The notes beneath the pieces are model-generated. The model ran no database searches. It was not told the origin of the DNA and saw nothing but the letters and a program-made list of their open reading frames with translations. From Pseudomonadales bacterium (GTDB lineage Bacteria > Pseudomonadota > Gammaproteobacteria > Pseudomonadales > Azotimanducaceae), in the NCBI GenBank assembly GCA_028281885.1, contig JANQJA010000001.1, positions 1 through 64,000 of the forward strand: DNA of 64,000 nucleotides. The letters run 5' to 3'. The position numbers were made by a program, and so were the translations under genes. Shown one piece after another: positions 28,277-36,978 of the stretch (position 1 is its first letter; the number at the start of each line of letters is the position of its first letter).

Positions 28277-29680
28277 ATGCTGTTAGCAGTAGTGTTGCTT
28301 CTGCTCGTTGTTGGCACTGTCGCCTTTCACTTTCTTAGCCCCTGGTGGTTCACCCCACTCGCCTCGAACTGGGGCACGATTGATCTGACGATTCTGATCA
28401 CCTTCTGGGTGACGGGCGTGGTTTTTATCGCGGTCAACCTGTTCCTGATCTACTGCGTGCTCAAGTTTCGCAATCGAACCGAACGGGCGGACTATGAGCC
28501 AGAGAACACCAAACTTGAAGTCGGCCTGACGGTGATTACTGCCATCGGTGTGGCCGCGATGCTGGCACCCGGGCTGTTTGTCTGGGGTCAGTTTATTGAT
28601 CCGCCTGACGAGGCCTGGGAACTGGAGGCCCTGGGTCAGCAATGGCGATGGATGTATCGACTGCCAGGTGAAGACGGTGAACTGGGTACGACGGATCCTG
28701 GCTTTATCAGTGCCGATAATCCTTTTGGCATCAATCCGCATGATGAGCGCGGCCAGGATGACCTGTTAGTTTCATCCAGCGAAGTACACATTCCGGTAGA
28801 CCGTCCGGTCACCTTCCTGTTGCGATCAAAGGATGTGCTGCACAACTTCGCGGTGGCGCAGTTCCGCGTCAAGATGGATCTGGTTCCCGGGCTCGTAACC
28901 TATATGTGGTTGACGCCGACAGAAACAGGTACCTATGACATTCTTTGCGAAGAGCTCTGTGGCGTCGGGCATTTTGCGATGCGTGGTCGCGTGGTTGTTG
29001 ATTCCCAGGAAGATTTTGATGCCTGGTCTGCGCAGCAGGTGACTTTCGCTGAAACCCAGGCGTTGCCGCCACCTGATCCTACCATTGGTCAGGCATTGTA
29101 TGGGACTTGCATGGCCTGCCACGGGGTGGACGGTAGCGGTGTCGAGCAGCTGAATGCACCGAAGATTACCGGACTGGATGAGGCCTATATTGCCCATCAG
29201 CTGACTAACTTTAAAAAGGGTATTCGGGGCGCCAATGAAGAGGACAAGTATGGCCAGACCATGGCGCCGATGATGGCTTTGCTGCCCGATGACGCATCAA
29301 TCCGGCATGTTTCAGCCTACGTGGCCGGTTTGCCCGATGAACAGGCGGCCACGACCATCGAGGGTGATGCGGAAATGGGAAAACGTTACTACGTCACCTG
29401 TGAGCAGTGTCACGGCGATATCGGCCAGGGCATTCCGGCGATGGGAGCGCCGCGACTGAGTGGCCAGTCAGACTGGTATTTGGTGCGACAACTTTTCAAT
29501 TTCAAGCACGGGATTCGCGGCGCCCATCCTGATGACCTGTACGGATTCCAGATGGGGGCGATGGCCCGCATCTTCCGGGATCAGCAATCCATGTTTGATG
29601 TGGTGGCCTACATCAACACCATGCCGTCCCCGGCTGAAGGCGAGAATCAGATCGCCAGTCTCGAATTGAATCAGGAGTAA
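28277..29680 (+). CDS. coxB: Cytochrome c oxidase subunit II fused to two cytochrome c domains
   Basis: A 467-residue subunit II of a caa3-type oxidase. There are membrane helices at about 5-25, 37-63 and 85-105. The CuA domain has ligands His189, Cys224, Glu226, Cys228, His232 and Met235. Two class I cytochrome c domains follow, with CXXCH at 278-282 (CMACH) and 375-379 (CEQCH). The extra haems let the complex take electrons directly from the cytochrome c pool. It is the first of five genes and lies 3 bp before subunit I. An AGAAGAGGG site precedes the ATG. Confidence 0.96.
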   Translation: MLLAVVLLLLVVGTVAFHFLSPWWFTPLASNWGTIDLTILITFWVTGVVFIAVNLFLIYCVLKFRNRTERADYEPENTKLEVGLTVITAIGVAAMLAPGLFVWGQFIDPPDEAWELEALGQQWRWMYRLPGEDGELGTTDPGFISADNPFGINPHDERGQDDLLVSSSEVHIPVDRPVTFLLRSKDVLHNFAVAQFRVKMDLVPGLVTYMWLTPTETGTYDILCEELCGVGHFAMRGRVVVDSQEDFDAWSAQQVTFAETQALPPPDPTIGQALYGTCMACHGVDGSGVEQLNAPKITGLDEAYIAHQLTNFKKGIRGANEEDKYGQTMAPMMALLPDDASIRHVSAYVAGLPDEQAATTIEGDAEMGKRYYVTCEQCHGDIGQGIPAMGAPRLSGQSDWYLVRQLFNFKHGIRGAHPDDLYGFQMGAMARIFRDQQSMFDVVAYINTMPSPAEGENQIASLELNQE

Positions 29681-29683
29681 TCG

Positions 29684-31423
29684 ATGGCCTATGTACCCAT
29701 AGCCGATCGCGGCCAGGAAATGTCACACCCCCATAGCTGGGTGACCAAATATGTATGGAGTCAGGACCACAAGGTCATAGCCATCCAGTACTCGATAACG
29801 GCGATTGCGGTCGGCGTGGTTGCGATGGTGCTGTCTGGGCTGATGCGACTACAGCTGGGATTCCCCGACACCTTCTCGTTTATCGATCCGAACCAGTATT
29901 ACCAGTTTGTCACCATGCACGGCATGATCATGGTGATCTATCTGCTGACGGCCCTGTTTCTGGGCGGGTTTGGCAATTACCTGATTCCGCTGATGTGCGG
30001 TGCGCGGGACATGGTGTTCCCCTACATGAACATGCTCAGCTACTGGGTGTACCTGCTGTCCGTGCTGATCCTGATGGCCAGTTTCTTTGTGCCCGGTGGT
30101 CCCACCGGTGCTGGCTGGACGCTGTATCCGCCGCAGGCAATCGCGCAGGGGACTCCCGGTATCGGCGCGGGCATTCTGCTGATGCTGATTTCATTGGGCG
30201 TGTTTATCGTCGCCTTTACGATGGGCGGGCTCAACTATGTGACGACAGTGTTGCAGGCCAGAACCCATGGGATGACGCTGATGCGCATGCCGCTGTCAGT
30301 GTGGGGCATCTTTACGGCGACTGTGCTGGGTTTGTTGGCGTTTCCGGCGTTGCTTGTCAGCGCCATTATGATGACGCTGGATAACCTGATCGGTACCAGC
30401 TTTTTCATGCCCGCCATGGTTTCCATGGGCGAGCTGAATGAACATGAAGGCGGCAGCCCTGTGCTGTTCCAGCATTTGTTCTGGTTCTTTGGCCATCCGG
30501 AAGTCTATATCGTTGCGCTGCCTGCCTTCGGTATTGTCTCGGATCTGATTTCGACGCATGCGCGCAAGAACATCTTTGGCTATCGCATGATGGTATGGGC
30601 CATCGTTGGTATCGGTGCGCTGAGCTTCATTGTCTGGGCGCATCACATGTACGTCAGTGGCATGAACCCGTACTTTGGCTTCTTCTTCGCGACGACGACG
30701 CTCATTATTGCAGTGCCTACCGCGATCAAGGTTTATAACTGGGTGCTGACGCTATGGCGCGGCAACCTTCAACTGAACGTCCCGATGCTGTTTGCCATCG
30801 GCTTTATATTCACCTTCACCCATGGTGGTCTGACCGGACTGTTTCTGGGGAACGTCGTGGTCGACCTGCCGCTCTCTGACACTTACTTTGTCGTGGGACA
30901 CTTCCATATGGTGATGGGCGTGTCGCCGGTACTGGTCTTGTTTGGCGCCATCTATCACTGGTTCCCGAAGATCACGGGCAAGATGTTCAGTGAAACCCTG
31001 GGCAAATGGCACTTCTGGCTGACGTTGCTCGGGACCTATTCCATCTACCTCCCGATGCACTACCTAGGGTTCCTGGGTGTTCCTCGACGTTACTTTGCGT
31101 TCGATGGCACCGATTTCATTCCGGCCTCAGCGGAAGCGGCCAATGTCAGCATTACGGTCGCGGCGTTGATTGTTGCTGCAACCCAGATTCTGTTCTTTAT
31201 CAACGTCATCTATAGCCTGTTTTACGGCAAGAAGGCTGATCCCAACCCCTGGGGTGCTACGACGCTGGAATGGCAGACGCCGCAGAATCCACCTGAGCAT
31301 GGCAACTGGGGTGACGAACTACCGCGGGTTTATCGCTGGGCCTATGACTACAGCGTGCCTGGTGCCAAACAGGACTTCATTCCACAGAATGTTCCTCCTG
31401 AGGCAGTGGAAAAGGCGGAGTAG
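29684..31423 (+). CDS. ctaD: Cytochrome c oxidase subunit I (A1-type haem-copper oxidase)
   Basis: A 579-residue, twelve-helix catalytic subunit. Ligands: His79 and His408 for the low-spin haem, His406 for the high-spin haem, and His271, His320 and His321 for CuB. The cross-linked Tyr275 and the D-channel Glu273 are in HPEVY, which marks the A1 class. It reduces oxygen to water and pumps protons. It sits directly after subunit II and just before the first subunit III. Confidence 0.97.
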   Translation: MAYVPIADRGQEMSHPHSWVTKYVWSQDHKVIAIQYSITAIAVGVVAMVLSGLMRLQLGFPDTFSFIDPNQYYQFVTMHGMIMVIYLLTALFLGGFGNYLIPLMCGARDMVFPYMNMLSYWVYLLSVLILMASFFVPGGPTGAGWTLYPPQAIAQGTPGIGAGILLMLISLGVFIVAFTMGGLNYVTTVLQARTHGMTLMRMPLSVWGIFTATVLGLLAFPALLVSAIMMTLDNLIGTSFFMPAMVSMGELNEHEGGSPVLFQHLFWFFGHPEVYIVALPAFGIVSDLISTHARKNIFGYRMMVWAIVGIGALSFIVWAHHMYVSGMNPYFGFFFATTTLIIAVPTAIKVYNWVLTLWRGNLQLNVPMLFAIGFIFTFTHGGLTGLFLGNVVVDLPLSDTYFVVGHFHMVMGVSPVLVLFGAIYHWFPKITGKMFSETLGKWHFWLTLLGTYSIYLPMHYLGFLGVPRRYFAFDGTDFIPASAEAANVSITVAALIVAATQILFFINVIYSLFYGKKADPNPWGATTLEWQTPQNPPEHGNWGDELPRVYRWAYDYSVPGAKQDFIPQNVPPEAVEKAE

Positions 31424-31436
31424 TGGAGCTGACCTG

Positions 31437-32105
31437 ATGGAGACGATTCTCTTATTCATCGCGGCCGCCATCGTCACCTGCCTCACTTATCTGTGGCGGA
31501 ACCAGATCACGGAAAAGCCCTGGCTGACGGCGGGCGCGATCGAAGACGACGCTTCAGGTGTGAGTGACGAGATTGATCCTGCAGCTCGAACCGGGTTGAT
31601 GGTATTTCTCGCCGTGGTGACCAGTGTCTTTGCGCTCTTTATCAGCGCCTACTTTCTGCGGATGGAACTGAATGACTGGCGCCCGCTGCCGGAACCGGGA
31701 TTGCTATGGGTCAATACGCTGCTGCTGTTTATCGGCAGCTTTGGTATGCAGGCTGCCTGGAATGCGGCCAGGCGTGAAGACAAGCGTGGTATACAAAATG
31801 GCCTGTTGATTGCCGGCGCGTTTACGCTCGCGTTCATCGGCGGCCAGCTTTGGGCGTGGCAATTGCTATCTGATTCGGGATATTTCGTTTATTCCAATCC
31901 GGCCAATGCCTTCTTTTTCGTGTTTACCGGGCTTCATGCCATCCACCTGTTGGGTGGACTCTGGGTATGGCTGACAACAACTCATCGCCTTTGGAGTGGC
32001 GCGCACCTCGAAACGGTCGGGCTGCGGGTTGAGCTTTGCAAGACGTACTGGCACTACCTGCTGATCGTCTGGCTTGTTCTATTTGCATTACTTCTGTCGA
32101 CCTAG
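31437..32105 (+). CDS. Cytochrome c oxidase subunit III-family protein (first copy)
   Basis: A 222-residue membrane protein with about five to seven helices and the subunit III signature ANAFFFVFTGLHAIHLLGGL towards the C-terminus, ending with a helix after YWHYLLIVW. The frame is open far upstream inside the subunit I gene in another phase, but the ATG at 31437, 14 bases after the subunit I stop with GTGGAG nearby, gives the family start. It is one of two consecutive subunit III genes; they are not close in sequence. Which is the true structural subunit cannot be decided by eye. Confidence 0.85.
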   Translation: METILLFIAAAIVTCLTYLWRNQITEKPWLTAGAIEDDASGVSDEIDPAARTGLMVFLAVVTSVFALFISAYFLRMELNDWRPLPEPGLLWVNTLLLFIGSFGMQAAWNAARREDKRGIQNGLLIAGAFTLAFIGGQLWAWQLLSDSGYFVYSNPANAFFFVFTGLHAIHLLGGLWVWLTTTHRLWSGAHLETVGLRVELCKTYWHYLLIVWLVLFALLLST

Positions 32106-32137
32106 GCTTATAAGAACGAATATAGGGAAACGCATCT

Positions 32138-32824
32138 ATGTCTGAATCCAGCGCTGGCAACGACATCACTCTCGAGCAGGGCCTGTCCGGCATCGTCGAG
32201 GACTGGGCCCAAGAGAAGCAGACCTTCCATGTGCCCTGGGGCAAGGCGATGATGTGGATCTTCCTGCTTAGCGATACCTTCATCTTCTCCTGCTTCCTGG
32301 TTGCCTACATGAAGGTACGGGCATCGATAGTTGCCGGCTGGCCGAATACCAGTGAAGTTTTTGCGCTGACGCTATTTGGTCATCACATACCCCTGATCTT
32401 GATCGCCATCATGACTTTTGTCCTGATCACCAGCAGCGGCACCATGGCACTCGCAGTCAACTATGGCTATCGCCGTGATCGCAGCAAGACAGTGTTGCTG
32501 ATGGCGGCCACCGCTTTGCTGGGGGCTTCATTTGTTGGCATGCAGGCATTCGAGTGGACCAAACTGATAGTTGACGAAGGTGTGCGACCCTGGGGCAATC
32601 CCATGGGCGCCGCTCAGTTTGGCTCCTTCTTTTTTATGATTACCGGATTCCACGGCCTGCATGTATCCGCTGGTGTGATCTATCTGTCCATCGTCGCGTT
32701 CAAGGTATGGCGCGGTGACTATGAGCAGTCAGGCAATTACGAGATCGTCGAGATCGCCGGGTTGTATTGGCACTTTGTTGACCTGGTCTGGGTCTTCATC
32801 TTTGCGTTCTTCTATCTTTGGTAA
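32138..32824 (+). CDS. Cytochrome c oxidase subunit III (second copy)
   Basis: A 228-residue haem-copper oxidase subunit III with the signature GSFFFMITGFHGLHVSAGVIYL and the final helix after LYWHFVDLVWVFIF, both well conserved in the family. This copy looks more canonical than the preceding one. It lies 32 bp after it and 35 bp before the subunit IV gene, with a GGGAAA site before the ATG. Confidence 0.92.
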   Translation: MSESSAGNDITLEQGLSGIVEDWAQEKQTFHVPWGKAMMWIFLLSDTFIFSCFLVAYMKVRASIVAGWPNTSEVFALTLFGHHIPLILIAIMTFVLITSSGTMALAVNYGYRRDRSKTVLLMAATALLGASFVGMQAFEWTKLIVDEGVRPWGNPMGAAQFGSFFFMITGFHGLHVSAGVIYLSIVAFKVWRGDYEQSGNYEIVEIAGLYWHFVDLVWVFIFAFFYLW

Positions 32825-32859
32825 CTGAGTTGGCAAATTCATTTTGTAAGGAGTGAGCT

Positions 32860-33180
32860 ATGGCTGGCGCCGAGGGACAACAACAGCACCCGTTAAAGAT
32901 CTATCTGTACATCTGGGTTTTTCTTTTCGTCCTCAGTTTCTTTTCCTACATGGTGGACTATGTCGGTTTCCAGGGTTACCTGAGATGGTCGTTGATTCTG
33001 GTGTTTATGTTTCTGAAGGCCGGCTTCATTATTGCGATCTTCATGCATATGTGGTGGGAGCGAATGGCGCTGATTACAGCCATACTGTTACCACCTGTCG
33101 CACTGCTTGTGTTGATTGGTCTGATGGCGGTTGAAGGAAATTACACGTTCAGCGTCAGGGACCTTTTCTTCGCCACCTAG
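32860..33180 (+). CDS. Cytochrome c oxidase subunit IV-family protein
   Basis: A 106-residue protein with three hydrophobic segments (about 15-35, 43-65 and 70-92) and the motif KAGFIIAIFMHMWWE, typical of the small prokaryotic subunit IV. AAGGAG lies before the ATG at 32860. It closes the oxidase operon. Its last 26 bases overlap the end of the convergent cupredoxin gene, so antisense interference between the two operons is possible. Confidence 0.9.
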   Translation: MAGAEGQQQHPLKIYLYIWVFLFVLSFFSYMVDYVGFQGYLRWSLILVFMFLKAGFIIAIFMHMWWERMALITAILLPPVALLVLIGLMAVEGNYTFSVRDLFFAT

Positions 33181-33868
33181 GTACTACCAACACAACAACA
33201 AATGCCAGCAGGGCTGCGCCCAGGGCCTGCCCGATAGTCAGGCCGCTGTCATTTGCGTGGATGTAATTTTCGCTGATTCCCGGGATGCTCCACAGGTCGC
33301 CATCGCCGCCGCCGACCTTGAGCTGCGCTTTCATGCCTTTTTCCATGTGCTGTGACATATCGCAATGGACGAGATAGGTCTTGCGGTCGGATGGAACGAT
33401 GAAGGTCCCGGTGATGGCTGCCCCGCCATTCGCTTCCAGGTGGAACATGCCGCCCGGGTAAAGGTAGCGGGGCAGGCCATGTACCATCCACTGATGCCGG
33501 ATGTCATCGTGATTCATAAAGGTCACGGTGATGCGGCTACAAGGTTGCGCTTCCAGATTGTGTTGGCTCATACCAAAGGTGTCGCCGGGGCCGTGGGCGA
33601 ACTCGGTGCCCGCCATAATTTCAAAGCTCACGTCTTCAGATATTTCCTGACAGTCCCGGGGAAGTACTGAATCATTGGCGTTCATCACCATGCCGTCGGC
33701 GTTCATCTGGTGAGCGTGATGATGATGGCTCGGTTCCATCTGGTGGGATTCCACCTGGTGGGTTGGTGACGACATGTGATGCATGTGGCCATGGCCTGCA
33801 TCCATGGCGTCTGTCGTCTGCCCGTCGCTGGTTGCCATGGCTGCCGCGAGCAAAACGGCCGCGATCAT
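33155..33868 (-). CDS. Membrane-anchored cupredoxin with His/Met-rich N-terminus
   Basis: A 237-residue secreted copper protein. A signal peptide (about 1-12) is followed by a low-complexity His/Met segment (25-62) likely to bind copper. A cupredoxin fold then carries type 1 copper ligands: an early His (125 or 130), Cys169, His174 and Met179. A C-terminal helix (about 211-230) with a basic tail anchors it in the membrane. Its ATG overlaps the multicopper oxidase stop by 4 bases, so the two are translationally coupled. It may shuttle electrons or copper between the multicopper oxidase and the neighbouring caa3 oxidase (inference). Confidence 0.85.
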   Translation of the reverse strand: MIAAVLLAAAMATSDGQTTDAMDAGHGHMHHMSSPTHQVESHQMEPSHHHHAHQMNADGMVMNANDSVLPRDCQEISEDVSFEIMAGTEFAHGPGDTFGMSQHNLEAQPCSRITVTFMNHDDIRHQWMVHGLPRYLYPGGMFHLEANGGAAITGTFIVPSDRKTYLVHCDMSQHMEKGMKAQLKVGGGDGDLWSIPGISENYIHANDSGLTIGQALGAALLAFVVVLVVPRWRRKGP

Positions 33869-35532
33869 GTTCGACCTCGCAACAGCAGCAGACCAAAGCC
33901 GAGCGTTGCGCCGACTGCGAGTGCAAAGGCCAGGGTGCGAAGATGGAAACGGCTCGCGGGCGCGGGCGGACTGAAGCTGTCGCCGGCATAGGCTTCCCAG
34001 AGCGGTAGCAGACCCTTGTAGTAGGCTTCAGTAAAGAACAGGTCATAGGGCATACCCTGGGTCAACGGCCAGCCGTCTTCGCCCTGATAGTCGCCGTAGA
34101 CGATGGCGCTGATATTACCGCCCGGCCCGATACCATCCGTGGTGGTTCCCTTCTGTTGGTGATCGTGCATCAGCCAGATACCGCTGCCAAATGAATGCAG
34201 GCCGTCGTTGGTGGTATCCAGGGTCAGGTCGACTCGTTGGGCGCTGGACAGCATGAACACATCTCGCGTGATCCGGGCGGGCGTCGGTACGGGTACGCCG
34301 TCAAACGCAGTGATGGTCGGCTTGTGGCCATGAGTGTGAAGTGCGAGAGGACCGCTACCGCCATTCAGGACACGCAGCCTCACTCTTTCGTCAGGTTCTA
34401 CGGACACGAGGGATTCGCGGAAGGTATAGGGGAATGACCGTCCGTTCACCGTGAACAGGTCAAAGGTCGCATCGGTAATATCGTAGCGGTTGTGCATTTC
34501 GTCGGTGATGACGCGAGGGTCATTCGATGACTGGATAATCTCGTTCAGTTCCGTGTCGATATCGAAGTAGTGCAGATCGTATTCGCGGTCGTATTCCTCC
34601 TGCACCCCTTTCGATGGGGCGCGGACTTGTCCGCCACCGACATTGAGTGTCTGCACCCAGTTGTCCGGCGCATTTTCTTCCACCACGAACATCCCCTGCA
34701 GGCCCATCATGATGTGCAGGTGGGGTTGCACGTGGCAGTGATAGAACATGGTGCCGGCCTGCCGTGGTGTCAGATTGTAGGTCCTGTCGCGCCCCGGCAT
34801 GACAGGCATCTCGCTGGCGATGGGCACACCGTCATTGCCTTCCCCGGATTCATCCACGAAGGGGTGGTCGACGCCATGGAAGTGGATGGTGTGGGGCATG
34901 TAGTGGGAATTCTCGAGGGTAATTTCGATGCGGTCACCCTGTTCGACCCGGATCACCGGAGAAGGTAATCGCAACATGGGCCGGGCTCGCAGTGACTCGA
35001 AATTCTCGGTCGCCATGCCCGCCATCTTCGGTGCGAAAACCCAGAAACCCGGCTTGACTCCTGGTGCGATGGGGAACTGCACAACAGGCTCGGTGTTATC
35101 AGGCGAGGCACCGTTTAACTCTGCCACTTCAAGGCGAAGGTGGATAACGTCGGGGTCGCCGTCGCCGTCCAGATCCTCGCCTTTGGTGACAGCGTCGGGG
35201 GTCAGCCCGCTTTGCTGCAGTACCCCCTCTGCCACGTTGTTGGTCCCGCGCACAAAAGCGGCAACCGCGAAGGGATTGTCAGGTTCACAACTTCGGGAAG
35301 CGCGGATCGTCACATCGCCGATGGTCTGTGACGAGCGCCAACCAGCCAGGTCGGCAGGGCAAAATGTCTCTGGCTCGAATGCGGCCGAAGGCAGGGATGG
35401 CGGCGGCGACACATAGGTGCCCGGTCCAAACCAGCGAGCCAGTTGTATGCGAACCGGTTCGGGATGCCAGGCCGGTGGCGTCAGCAAGACGGTCAGGATC
35501 AGCGAGACGACGAACAGAGATCTTCGTGACAT
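33865..35532 (-). CDS. Multicopper oxidase-family protein, membrane-anchored
   Basis: A 555-residue periplasmic protein. N-terminal signal (about 4-20), then an acidic DLDGDGDPD loop (121-129) resembling a calcium site. Copper motifs: HTIHFHGVDH (214-223), YHCHVQPHLH with Met275/276 (264-276), HTHGH (399-403) and MHDH (455-458). The Cys-containing motif with type 1 ligands lies in the first cupredoxin half, and the last motif lacks Cys, the reverse of ordinary laccases and like type C two-domain oxidases. A C-terminal helix (about 532-551) anchors it. It is the middle gene of a three-gene minus-strand operon. The substrate (metal ion, nitrogen compound or phenol) is unknown. Confidence 0.87.
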   Translation of the reverse strand: MSRRSLFVVSLILTVLLTPPAWHPEPVRIQLARWFGPGTYVSPPPSLPSAAFEPETFCPADLAGWRSSQTIGDVTIRASRSCEPDNPFAVAAFVRGTNNVAEGVLQQSGLTPDAVTKGEDLDGDGDPDVIHLRLEVAELNGASPDNTEPVVQFPIAPGVKPGFWVFAPKMAGMATENFESLRARPMLRLPSPVIRVEQGDRIEITLENSHYMPHTIHFHGVDHPFVDESGEGNDGVPIASEMPVMPGRDRTYNLTPRQAGTMFYHCHVQPHLHIMMGLQGMFVVEENAPDNWVQTLNVGGGQVRAPSKGVQEEYDREYDLHYFDIDTELNEIIQSSNDPRVITDEMHNRYDITDATFDLFTVNGRSFPYTFRESLVSVEPDERVRLRVLNGGSGPLALHTHGHKPTITAFDGVPVPTPARITRDVFMLSSAQRVDLTLDTTNDGLHSFGSGIWLMHDHQQKGTTTDGIGPGGNISAIVYGDYQGEDGWPLTQGMPYDLFFTEAYYKGLLPLWEAYAGDSFSPPAPASRFHLRTLAFALAVGATLGFGLLLLRGRT

Positions 35533-35533
35533 A

Positions 35534-36148
35534 TCAATTGTGCGCGCTGCGCAAAGCTTTTAGCCATCGTGAAAGGTTGCCGTTACTTTGCCAGTAAAGC
35601 AGCTGTACACCCAGCAGTATGACAGCGAACAGCGGCCAGTAGCCCCAGTCGCTACCGACGCGGAAGAAGAATACGGCCCGGTAAGGTTCCGATTGTTTTG
35701 GATGTTGTGCGGTGACGACGCCAATATAGGGACCCGGCTCGGTGAAGTGGTACTCCAGGGTCAGCGAGCCGTTGGCTGCCATTTGAGCAGGCTGGTGAAA
35801 AACAGTGACGCTGTCGAGATCCGGAATGGACGACACATCCTGCCAGTTGGTGAATTCGCCAAAACCTTTTACGTCGCGAATGATCCTGAATTCGAGCGGC
35901 ATCCTGCGCAGGTAGTCATCCAGGTAGTCCAGGGTAAACAGCGTTTCGCTGGCGGTGGGAAGCGATTCGCAGAATTCTTCGTTGGCGTGCGTGCTGGGCT
36001 GATAAAGCGTGAAGTGCGCACGCAGGAATCCAATATTGATGACGCAGACGTCGTCTTCGAGGACCACGCCCCCGTGTGCGATCACTGGCCCTGAGATTGT
36101 CAGAAAGGCAACTAGAAACAGAAAGTTAGATGCTGGCGAAGGAATCAT
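35534..36148 (-). CDS. Membrane-anchored periplasmic protein of unknown function
   Basis: A 204-residue protein not recognised as a named family. A signal peptide ends ISGPVIA, and the predicted mature chain starts at His25. A beta-rich periplasmic domain follows (EYHFTEPGPYIGVVTA is Ig/FixH-like) with His118 and His134, and one C-terminal helix (about 168-186). An N-terminal His with two further His is reminiscent of copper histidine-brace proteins such as CopC, but this is only inference. Three ATGs are possible; 36148 is chosen because GAGG lies seven bases before it. It ends one base before the multicopper oxidase start and is probably first in that operon. Confidence 0.7.
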   Translation of the reverse strand: MIPSPASNFLFLVAFLTISGPVIAHGGVVLEDDVCVINIGFLRAHFTLYQPSTHANEEFCESLPTASETLFTLDYLDDYLRRMPLEFRIIRDVKGFGEFTNWQDVSSIPDLDSVTVFHQPAQMAANGSLTLEYHFTEPGPYIGVVTAQHPKQSEPYRAVFFFRVGSDWGYWPLFAVILLGVQLLYWQSNGNLSRWLKALRSAHN

Positions 36149-36267
36149 GTCGGTCCTCATTCCTTCCATTATTGTGTAATTGAACTTCGAATTCAGCCTG
36201 GGCTAGACTGATCCTGCGGTACCTCAACATCTACCATTTCGTGGTTCCTCAAGAGGGAGAGGTAACA

Positions 36268-36861
36268 ATGAAAACAACACGGCATTATTTCATCAGTGAT
36301 GATCTAGACGATCTTGATTACCTGGAGGAGCAACTCGAAGAAGTTGGTATCGAAGCTCCGCAGATTCATGTACTCAGTCATGATCACACCGGCGTCGCCA
36401 GTCACCACCATCTGCACGAAGTTGCATCCCTGCTTGAGACCGACGTGGTCCATTCCTGGGAAGTGGGTGCCGTGGTGGGTGTCATTGGAGCAATCTTCGT
36501 GCTTGCCTTCGGCTACCTGACCGGATTGACGGAGGCCGCCTCAGGCTGGGTTCCGTTTATCTTTCTGTCGATTGTCGTACTTGGCTTCTGTACCTGGGAA
36601 GGGGGATTTGTTGGCTTCCAGCAGACCAATCACCACTACAAGGATTTCCAGCAGGCGCTCGATGCCGGCAAACATATCTTCTTTGTTGATGCGTTGCCGG
36701 AACAGGAAGCCGCGCTGGCCGCCAAGATTAAGGAGCATCCGTCCCTGGAAGTCTCGCTGGTGGAGCAGGGTGCGCCGAGCTGGATATTCAGCGGGCGAAA
36801 AAACTTGCTGAAATTCACTGATCGAAACCTGCTCGCCCAGGAACAGTTGCAGCATAAGTAA
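36268..36861 (+). CDS. Conserved-looking two-TM membrane protein, unknown function
   Basis: A 197-residue protein with an acidic, His-rich N-terminal part (residues 1-60, including HVLSHDHTGVASHHHLH), two membrane helices (about 66-86 and 93-112) and a cytoplasmic tail with DALPEQEAALAAKIKEHPSLEVSLVEQG, which looks like a small alpha/beta sensor fold. The start at 36268 is supported by GGGAGAGG; an earlier frame opening lacks a site. Divergent from the copper operon across a 119-bp gap. I cannot assign a function. Confidence 0.75.
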   Translation: MKTTRHYFISDDLDDLDYLEEQLEEVGIEAPQIHVLSHDHTGVASHHHLHEVASLLETDVVHSWEVGAVVGVIGAIFVLAFGYLTGLTEAASGWVPFIFLSIVVLGFCTWEGGFVGFQQTNHHYKDFQQALDAGKHIFFVDALPEQEAALAAKIKEHPSLEVSLVEQGAPSWIFSGRKNLLKFTDRNLLAQEQLQHK

Positions 36862-36875
36862 CGATGTCGCGATGT

Positions 36876-36900
36876 CGCTGCCGCTGAAAGATCGGCAGCG
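36876..36900. repeat. Stem-loop CGCTGCCG/CGGCAGCG after the two-TM gene
   Basis: A perfect 8-bp inverted repeat with a 9-base loop begins 15 bases after the stop at 36861. No T-tract follows, so it may be an mRNA-stabilising or REP-like structure rather than an intrinsic terminator. Confidence 0.45.
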
Positions 36901-36978
36901 GACTCGGACCGCTGCGAGTTGCAACGTGGTTTCTTTAACGCCTACCTGTGACGGTGCATCCTGCACCGTGCCGCTGTC

